A DNA stretch of 64,000 bases from assembly GCA_949126835.1 (NCBI GenBank), contig OX421498.1, forward strand, positions 31,832,081 to 31,896,080. Reading direction: 5' to 3'. The DNA is from Anisus vortex. Its lineage: Eukaryota; Mollusca; Gastropoda; Planorbidae. Shown piece after piece: positions 1 to 10,200 of the stretch. The notes under the pieces were generated by a model. The model was given only the letters and a program-made list of their open reading frames with translations, was not told the DNA's origin and searched no databases. Each line of letters begins with the position of its first letter. Within the stretch, counting starts at the first letter, position 1. The position numbers and the translations under genes were made by a program.

Positions 1-421
1 CCACGAGTAGATCTATATTTATATATCTTACAATCTTACTCATGTATTATATAAGCGTAGACATTATTTAGTTTTCCTTCTTCTGCCAATCTGAACATGG
101 TTTCCCCCCACAGAAAATTAATTCTATAACTCAGTGTTTACTTTACTTGGTACAACTTCACTCATGCAGGCTTCGTGCACAAGGATAAACGCTAGCTAGA
201 GCAGTCGTCTGTTTCACAGAAAACTAAAGTATTACTAATTACCGGTTACTTTATATTTATATGTGACGTTATTTCATAGTGCCACTTTAACATTTGGCGC
301 GTGTAGGCTTGCACTAGATCCCGTTACGGAAAATTGAAGGAAAAAAGCGAACTTGGAAACTCCACCAACGATAAAGGGAGTGAAGTGTGTACTTACTGTG
401 TACCAGGAACATCATTTTTTG
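1..421. other. upstream flank of BCAT copy A
   Basis: AT-rich sequence with no convincing coding region or known repeat. It may contain the promoter or a non-coding first exon of BCAT copy A, because that gene's first coding exon appears to begin at a splice acceptor (about 1041-1046). I could not identify a TATA box or an upstream donor with confidence. Confidence 0.4.
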
Positions 422-708
422 TTACCACAACACTGTCAGTAATGTAGATCTTTTCTACCACAACAACACTGTCAGTAATGTAGAATTTATCTACCACAAC
501 AACACTGTCAGTAATGTAGAATTTATCTACCACAACAACACTGTCAGTACTGTAGAATTTATCTACCACAACAACACTGTCAGTACTGTAGAATTTATCT
601 ACCACAACAACACTGTCATTACTGTAGAATTTATCTACCACAACAACACTGTCAGAGCTGAACATCTTATCTACCACAACTTTGTCAGTACTGTAGATCT
701 TTTCAAAT
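422..708. repeat. 36-bp minisatellite, about 8 copies
   Basis: About eight units of 36 bp, each carrying an ACAACAACACTGTCAGTA core and a short inverted pair GTAGA/TCTAC around an AT-rich centre. Units differ by a few substitutions and the last two are the most divergent. Because 36 is a multiple of three, both strands stay open and give 106-107 residue frames of low-complexity sequence, which I do not regard as genes. It lies about 340 bp upstream of BCAT copy A. Confidence 0.9.
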
Positions 709-1046
709 AGCACTTTCAGTATTGTTGATCAACTTTTTAATTTTCAGGCTATTGGACCTATTAATGGACGTAACTTATTTTGTTCAAATGACGTACTTTT
801 AAAAAAATTATTTAATTATGAAATCATTACATAATAATACATATGTATAAAGGTGCCACTGAACGTCTACATAGCTAGTTTTGCATTTAGCATGCCTTAA
901 TACTTATTAATTAAGTATCGTTTGATAATATACCGGTAACTATTTCTTATAAGGTTTTGAAAACTTATCTTCACCTATATCTGCGTATATAGCAAACGTT
1001 TGATACCACATTTGCTGTAATGTTTGTATTTTCTTCTCATCAACAG
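709..1046. other. 5' flank or 5' intron of BCAT copy A
   Basis: No coding features. The last bases (TTCTTCTCATCAACAG before 1047) look like a pyrimidine tract plus splice acceptor. This suggests a non-coding first exon further upstream. Confidence 0.4.
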
Positions 1047-1047
1047 A

Positions 1048-4000
1048 ATGGCACTGTTCAAGCAAGCAAAAAGGACGTTTCAAATCAAATTCATTCTTCG
1101 CTCTCTGTCATCATTCAGGGTGAGTAATTCTTCGTGTGTGTTTTTTTCCTAAAATTTAAATGATAATGCGTTTTTCATAACTTGTTATTATTGTTTTAAT
1201 GTGTGTTTTAACCAGGGCTGTGGAGTCAGTAAATAAATGTTCCGACTCCCCAGTTTTTTTTTTTACTTCCGACTCCCGACTCCTCTGTATTAATATGCGA
1301 ATGTATTGTCATATAGTGAGGCACATAAAAAGCATGATCTTAACGGTCACTTAACGTGTTCGTTTTGCGGTTTACGTGAGGCACCGCATGCATTGGTCTT
1401 TATTCTTACAGTAGAGAAGTCATTAATTATAACTTTGTGTGAATTGGGACATTTAAACTTGATTTTTTTAAATTCCAATATAAATTCATTAGTAATCGGG
1501 AGTCGGTGCATTGTGTGCCCAAAATGTCCCTCGAGTCCGACTCTGACTCCGACTCCAAAGCCCTGGTTTTAACCCTGGAACATTCAAACCTTGATTATAA
1601 TGTAAACATGTTACCATGTATGCTACAACTTGTCATTATCTCATGTTAGATATCATTAGGTTAGGATATTGTTCATAAACGAGTTGCTTTAATTGGCTAT
1701 AGCACTGGGCCACATGATCGAAATGTAGCACATGATCAAAATATAGCTTTAACTGATCATGCAAAATATAACTGTATTGCTTCATGTTATGGTTTTAAGA
1801 TACTGATTTCTGTTATGTATAACAAGAGTTAATGTAAAGTTATATGTAGCTATGTATAACAAGAGTTAATGTAAAGTTATATTTAAAAGGTGAAAATTAG
1901 AGCATCTAATAGTTTTACCAAATAACAACAACCAAATTCAACAGTACATTGAAAAAAAAAATAATGGTAATGTTAAATCATACACACCTGTAGCCTCTCA
2001 ATGAAAAGACGAATGGGCACTTAACAACAGCAGTGTGTGCTTGTATCATCATTTACTCCCCCCCCCCCCCCCCCCGCAAGTAAGCTGTTCAAACTTGTGG
2101 GTCATACATATCCTGACTAGGTGCAAATAGCTACAGCAGACATTACCGTTCGCTCTTGTTTATTATATACAAGGACTTGCCCTTCCCTTTTCTATATTAT
2201 ATTCAAAGGGTGGTGAAAGTTAGAGAAAAGTGAATTGATTTTTCAGGTTTGGGATGGTTTGTAAAATTGGCTAAATTGATCAAAGTAGCGTGGAAAATAA
2301 ATATTTTAAGTGCTATAAAACAGTAAATAACTATGAATGTAGCTAAGTCTTTAACACAAATATCCACAAACATTGTGTAGTATTAGGACTACCTGCGTGC
2401 ACTACCAGACAACGGGATATTTTATACAGGCCGGTTAATTTTAGGGACTGGATACAAACAGTTCTTATTATAAAAGTAAGAGTTACATTAAAAAAAAAGA
2501 CGCTTTTCACATGCATACTCTATACTTCACACTTATTTAAATGGTACGCCAGCGACGATTTCCTTTTTTGTTGTGTGGACTAGAATGTACCGGTATGCGT
2601 ACTCTGCATAAACTTAAAGAAAATGTTCAAACTTCAAATGGTAATACAGTCAAGCTCGGTTAACGAACGTCTTGAAGCACGAACTATTCGTTTTACGCAC
2701 ACGAAACGTCTCACATAATGTACTCGGTAACGAACAGCTAAAAAACAAATTAATGGGGTGTGTGTTAAGCCGGAAGTGTTAGCCTCGGCAGAAGTCGTTG
2801 AAGAATGATTAAAAAGGAGATGACTTTAAACTTTGAATGGGGAAGAAGGTGGAGCAATGTTCCTATGGCTTTGATCCATGAAACTTTGGCGAAATGGAAT
2901 GAGGATCCTTGTTTCCGTAGAAGGGGAATCTCGTTACGACATAGTAATAGCAAGTCGCCAAAAAAAAAAAGTTCAATGCTAATTTCATTTCTTAAACGAA
3001 ATGCCCCTGGACAATCTTTGAGTGCTGCAAAGGATCAGTTTGGGCCGTGACAGATTCGAATGGTGACATGAGGTAGAAACAGCAAGTTGCTGTCAGCAAC
3101 TAGGCCTATATTATTTTACTTCCTAGCCAACCCCCACTTATGACGTCAACATTCCCCCATACGATGTATTTACGTTTACTGTAAAAGCTAAAGTATTATA
3201 ATCTGTGTTGAAGTCGTCAATGTTGTATTGAATGTGCATTTGATGGTTTGCATTCAATTTTTGTATGTGTGTAAATGTAAAAGAAAACCCTGTTGTACAA
3301 GTAACCGGGGCCCTGAAATGGTTTTATTCATTCTAAGTTGCTTGATATGCATTGTATTTACGAACGACATTTACGGACGAACTAAGTTTGTAAACCGAGT
3401 TTCACATGTCGGGACACTTTGAGTTTCACATGTCGGGATACCGCCACTTTAATTATGCCACCGGAGACATAAGCGACAGGAACTTTTAAGTTCAAATAAA
3501 GCAGATGCCTCAGACAAGTCGTGGGGCAATGACAAAATAATGGCGGCCTTTGGTAGAGGGCCGTCAGGAACGAATTTTACGTTTTGTAGACCGAGGTTTT
3601 AACATAGTACAAAGTAACGAAGTAGACACAGTACCGAATCTACGATGCTACTATTTCATTGGCTGATTAGAAACAAATGAAACATATGCGCACTTTAGAC
3701 AAAATGAACGCGTAGTTCGAAACAAATAAATACAGTATTATTGCAATAACTACTGGTAGGGACTATTGATTTACACAGTCTTCTTATGTTTTAAAAAAAT
3801 CAACACTGTTCAAGACTGGGTCTAGTAGTTTGAATCTTTTAAGTGCGATTTGGGAGGTTGGGTTAAGTGGATTCATTCAATACACAGCCATTTTTTTAAT
3901 TTACCTCTACTTCCATCGGCCCTCTCGGTTCAATTATTGGCTTGTTCTTTATGCTCCGCTACTCCCGTGGATAGATCGGTTAGGTTAGAGGTAATAACAA

Positions 4001-7000
4001 GCTAAGGCCTTGTGTTTAGCTTGACATTCACCTCATTTTAAAACACGTAAACACACACTGTGTGTACAAGTATGCACATAGAATCATACTATTGTGAAAT
4101 ATATTTATTTAGTAATGATCAAACCAGTGCCAACTTAATCAATAGTCTACCCCCCCCCCCCCCCCAAATCACACATTTTAAAAGGGACATCATAGCCTAA
4201 CTTCTATGTATTGGTTGGACCAAGGTTTACTTAAAGAAATCTGGCGCACGTACACCAGACTGATAGCTTTGTACTTGCGAGCCCCATGTCAACATTTGTA
4301 AACTAGGTTTACTTAATGAACCATTGAAAGCTGCTGGCGAATTATATTTAGATCTACGGCATTGGATAAAAAAAATGTCTCGGCTGCAATGTGGCAATGA
4401 CCGTCACATTTGAATATTGTAAGAAAGTGCGGGGATTGTTCCAGTCTAATTGATTAAATTACCACAGAACCACGAAGCTAAACTATTGAAAAGGACAACA
4501 ACAACAACAAACTTTGAATGTAAGACTTACTTCATTAGTCTGTGTACTGAGACATCTGCGTCATGTTGCTTAGCAGCATTGATCTCTCCACTTAACCCCT
4601 TCGTCACATAATATTATCGTCGTGATTCTAGGCGGTGTTTTACTCAAGGATACCCCCCTCCCCAATTTACTCATCCAGTCAAAAGGCCATTGTTTCCACC
4701 GTAGTAAAATGTGAAATGTTAATCAATTAATATCGTCTGGTCTAAATTTGATTTCGGAGGTGCAGGAAACAGCATCGGCGTCGCTGCGTCTGGTGTAGCT
4801 GACTGAGAAGGAAAAATGGCAGCCATCGATTTGTATGGCTCGCTGAATGCAAAAATATATAAATAAAAACATAAAAAACAATTGTTTAGCGAATTCCTTC
4901 TTACTCTCACAAGGCTCCATTCTATCTCGTTTAGTAGCCATTTTAGTTTGCTTTCTTTCCCCACAGTAATTAGGCCTTTACGTGTTTGCATTTTATAAAG
5001 GCTAATAGGCCTACAGGCTCGTAGTCAAGAAACTAGAAACTTTAAAGAAATAGGAAATCTAAATAGCATATATTAAACTTTCACAAACAAAGAATTTTTT
5101 TGTTCTACCACATTAAAGCACCCAACGCTAGAGTAAGCCCACAATAACTATATTTATATTATTTACATTTAGAACTCGGGGATATTATTGATATTATAAT
5201 CCTTTTTTTTTTTTTTTTTTTTTTTTTGTAGCTGCCAACTTCACTTTGACCTACCGAAACGCAATTTTTTTTTTCCTTTTTTCTACGCGTTTTTTTTCGT
5301 ACACGTTGCCAAAAAGATAAACAGGTTTAGTAAGGCTGTTAAAAATGCGTGACACCGTTTTAAAAATTCTTAATAATTTGAAGTCTTGAGATGAAGGAAA
5401 ACAAAAAAAAACAAACAACTCTTTATGGACTAGGAAAAAACCAGACTATTTACGGTCCACTGGTTTCCTTAACAGCCCCTCCCCCCCCCTTCCATTTTCC
5501 CACCAGTGTTCGGGTATCTTGTTCAAGAAGTAGCCTAGATTGTGTGTTTTTTTGTTTGGCCTACAGCCCCCAGTGCTAAGAAGGGCAAGGAGGACTTGTT
5601 ATTTTGTCAGGAACTTGTTATGGTATGTGTCTGATTTGATCAAGGTCACCCACATTTCAAATCGCAATTTTGCAAACTATATCAAACTATATCAAAAATG
5701 CTTTTTTTTATTGTTTTATGCCCTCCCTCCTTTTCCATTTCCTGAAATTGTAGCTGTTAGTTGTTTTTTTTTTAAAGATAATTTTACTGCTTAGCTGTAC
5801 ATATTGTTTCTTTCCTAAACTTTCCATTTTAAATCTGCATTCTTTTCTTTCTAAGGACATCTAATAACTTAGAAATACAATACAATAACAAAATATTACA
5901 ATGCCTTGATAAACACAAGGACAAAAACTAGTTTCTTATCCCAAATGCAAGAACAAATGCATATAATTAATCTTTCTTCCAGAGTGGCATCTGGGGCATG
6001 TGATGGGTTGCCTGAAGAAACCCGGAAAACCAGTAACTTAACATCATTTAAAACACTAATCAAAATGCAAGACTAGACTCAAACCATGCATAAGCGTAGG
6101 AAGCAATAATCTTCATTATAGAAGGAGTGTCTATATACTGTAACATGTGCAGTAAGATTAAGAAGATAAAATAATGAAAGAATAAAAGAAGTCAAAGGCA
6201 GGTCTCTAGATAAGGCAGTGCACATATTACAGTAATGACTGTATTTTCTACACATTTACAATTCTTTACAGCATATAGGCTTGAAAGGATTTGGCACTGG
6301 TTTCAATTTGAATCTGTGATTGCATATTGTTCTATTGTGGTGCTCCCAGCTAAGCTGAATTTCATGTTCTTTTGAATGAATCTTAGGGATATTGTAAAAT
6401 ATTAGCTCTATTAAAAAAAATTCATGAATAGTTAGTTTATATGCAAGTAACAATTTGAATGTGAATGCAATTTCAGTCTGGGGGGAGGGCGGTGTATTTG
6501 GATTGCCATTTTTTCCAAAAGGTTTCTGGCAAGAATTCAGGCTAAAGGTTAGCATTTTTACTAGGGTTTGAAAGTTGTCCCAGATTCTACCCATCTCTGA
6601 TATTAGTCAGGGAAAATTAAAGGTGATGAGACACTTGTGCTGGCCACAAATTCTTGTATGCAGAGGTCACAGAAACTGACCAACAATCTTAAAGAGAAAC
6701 ATTTAACTTACTGAAAAATGTTATCATAGTGATATATATTTCTTTCCTGCAGTGTGAGGATCTTCAAATTACACTGACCAAAAGCCCATCCCCCAAGCCA
6801 GATGACAATAAACTGAAATTTGGTGCTCACACATCTGACCACATGCTGGAGATTGATTGGTCTGCTCAGCATGGCTGGGGAATCCCACAGATAAAGCCAG
6901 TGGCTCCTCTTCAAATACACCCTGCTGCAAAAGTACTTCATTATGCCGCTGAGGTAGGTAGAACTTCTTGTGTACAGCAAAAGTAACTAAGTACTTCATT

Positions 7001-7228
7001 ATGTACAGCAAAAGTAACTAAGTACTTCATCATGCCACTGAGGTAGGCAGTTTAATAAAAAAAAAAAATGTTGACTACAGAAAAAAAAGGAGGAAAAAAA
7101 ATTCTATTTAAGAACCATTGATATTTCAATGTTTTATAAACTGTACAAACTTTCATATTATTTTCAATCAATTGTTTTTAAAGTAATGACTGTTTTTAGA
7201 TCTGGAAATTCATAGGACTGCGGTGTTG

Positions 7229-7259
<31 letters not shown>

Positions 7260-10200
7260 CGTAGAAGGGTGCTAAAAATATTTCTTACATTGGCATTTTG
7301 CATTATAAGGATCCAATTTTTATTTAATGGCAATAGTGACGAGGAAAACAGACAAGAAAATAAGAAAGATTCATTTATTGGATGTGAAGCCGGCTGGCCT
7401 AGCGGTTAGATCACCGGACTGTCAACCAAAAACCATCTGACAGGTCGCGGGTTCTAGCCCGGCCGCCGACGGATCCCTGTCGCCCTGCAGGAGTTTTGGG
7501 CCTGTAAACATATTTGCGCCAGCAGGCAGCATTGTGTTTACAGAGCGCACTGAGCATGCTGAAATAGCATGGATAGAAGCGCTATATAAGTAACCAATTT
7601 AATTTTAATTTAATTTTCAGTTATTTGAAGGTATGAAGGCTTACAGATGTGTAGATGGGAAAATCAGAATGTTCCGACCCACAGAAAACATCAAACGGAT
7701 GGCTAAGACAGCACAAAGATCAGCTTTACCAGTAAGTTAGTTTATCTATACATTTTGAAGAATTCACAAATAATTCATACATTTCTGTACATTTAAAAGT
7801 ATATATATTTCTTTACAAAGTAATTCTAATGCATTGAAATTAAAATTTTCAGTACAGGCTGAAAATAAATTTTGGTTTTATATGCATTGTACTGTTTCAC
7901 ATCATCCTTCATTTTTGTTCTTTTCACCATTAAGGATTTCGACCAGATTGAAATTTTGAAATGCATAAAAAAGTTAATCAGCATTGATCATGAGTGGGTG
8001 CCACACACCAGCAATTGCTCTTTGTATGTCAGACCAACTTTTATTGGAACTGAGGTGGGTCTCGTTCTGTCTATAAAATATTTAAGGTTTTGTAACCCTT
8101 CCCATGTATCTACTGAGTTCCAATAATACATTGTGGAAAGCTCCTCTGGGCACCTGCCTTAACTTATTTGTTACTACTGCGACTGAATGCGCCATGCGCA
8201 CTAATGCACCCAAAGGCGCCCGGAAACGTTGTGTGACAAACCCATTGTTGCTTATTGATTTCTTGCTGCGCGTTCTGTGGGGTGTTTTTAGTACCAGCAC
8301 AGCTTTTAAAAAGTAGGAATATAGTCAGCTTCTTTAAAACAGCTGGATGTTTTTATCACGATTCATTTTTTCCTATGCCCTGTCAAAGTATGAGTAGTTT
8401 TCACCGGCCTTTCGTCTTGTAATATTGTTTTTTATAGCCATTGCCTTTTAATTTTTTGACCCATTAATCTATAGCTTTATATCTCTTATAGTTCTGATAA
8501 TAAGGATGATTCAGAAATAGACTTAGATGAATTTCCATCACAACTTGATTTACTGGTACTTTATGATACTCCGTCGCTATGCATAGGGAAAATATTGAGC
8601 CAAACCCCAGGGCCTCAAGCTCAGCGAATGATTGTACCAATAATTTGACTTTTTTTTTTTGGTTATAAGTATACATTTCCGGAAATCTCAGACATTTTTT
8701 TATTTTATGATGTAATTTTTATTAACATCGGGTTATAAAAAATATTTTACAATAATTTACTAAATTTAAAGAGGAGTTCCTTCCCTTTGGTTAGTACTCA
8801 AAGGGTTGTTACGGGAAACTAAGTTAGTAGCAAATGAGTTAAAACATAAATGTTTTGCATTTTTGAGATCCACGGTATCTAAACTAGAAAGAAAAAAAAA
8901 ACAATAGAAAATTTACAACCTAATAATATATATTATCAATCCAATTTTTCTTTGTTGAATAGCCTGCTCTTGGTGTCACCGCTTCCAACATGGCTAAGCT
9001 GTTTGTCATCACTGGTCCAGTCGGTCCATACTTTCCCACGGGCTTGAAACCAGTGAGTCTCCTGGCTGACCCTAAATATGTCAGAGCATGGCCTGGAGGT
9101 TGTGGAGGCTATAAGATGGGCAGGTAATATATATTGGCTTCTACTCCTGATCAATGCTCTTATACAATTTGTTTTACTTTTTAACACTTAGACAATACAT
9201 GCATAATTTATTTGTCTAACTTAACTTATTTCTTAGTTAAACGAAAATAAAACCATTTTTAATATTTAATATTGTAAAAAAATATAATAAAGCATTGGGT
9301 CTGTAAAATAATGCTATTGATCATCTAACAGCAACTACGCACCAACTGTGGCTATCCAGAGTTTGGCAGTCAACAAATATGGCTGCCAGCAAGTCTTGTG
9401 GTTATATGGAGATGATCATCAAATGACAGAAGTTGGCACAATGAACCTTTTTATTTACTGGATCAATGAAAATGGAGGTTGGTAATGATGTCATAATTTT
9501 TATTTTACAGACATTTTTTCTTTGCTGAATTTGAATGATAGTAGGAACATAAAAAAATATTATTTACCTGCTGGGTTAGTAAAAAAAAAAACTGTAATGT
9601 CACACATATAAAAGTCACAATCTTTTCAGTTCCGGACAAGCAAATTGGTATAATTGTGGCAATCAGCAAAAAATAATAATAGCTCTTATTCTTTGAAGTT
9701 CCCCATGTTGAATAATAAACAGCCAATATATAGTAAAAAAAAACATTTCATTTTAATGCAACAAGCAACTGTCCATATGGAATGCCAAGATATATTATAA
9801 ATAGCTTAGGATTTCAATTTAAACCAACCGTTTCACTAAAGCTTAAAAGTCAAGTTTCTTTTTTCAGTAACATTTGTAGTTACATACTATTTCTTAATTT
9901 TCTTTTTTTTGGTCATTGACACATAATCTTGTATCTAATCACAGTTTCAGTTCATTTTGAATTAATTTTTTTATTCAATGATGTAATATGTGAATCATGA
10001 ATCTAATACTTGAACTTGAACAGAGGAAGAGCTTATAACACCACCTCTGGAGACTGGACTTATCTTACCTGGTGTGACACGGAAATCACTTTTGGAACTC
10101 TCTCGTCAATGGGTGAATAATATTTTATAAGTTATGCATTTCATGTAATTAACAAGCTCTAAAACTGCGCATAACATTTTTAACAAACATTTAAAAAAAA

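Noticed and set aside
387..713. 106-107 residue frames on both strands
   Set aside because: 36-bp minisatellite artefact.
7388..7470. Possible tRNA gene
   Set aside because: This is the SINE family 1 head, repeated five times here with the same body and tails.
8464..8676. Possible piggyBac transposase gene
   Set aside because: Only an acidic S/D stretch resembles the N-terminus. No DDD catalytic core and no clear TTAA ends.
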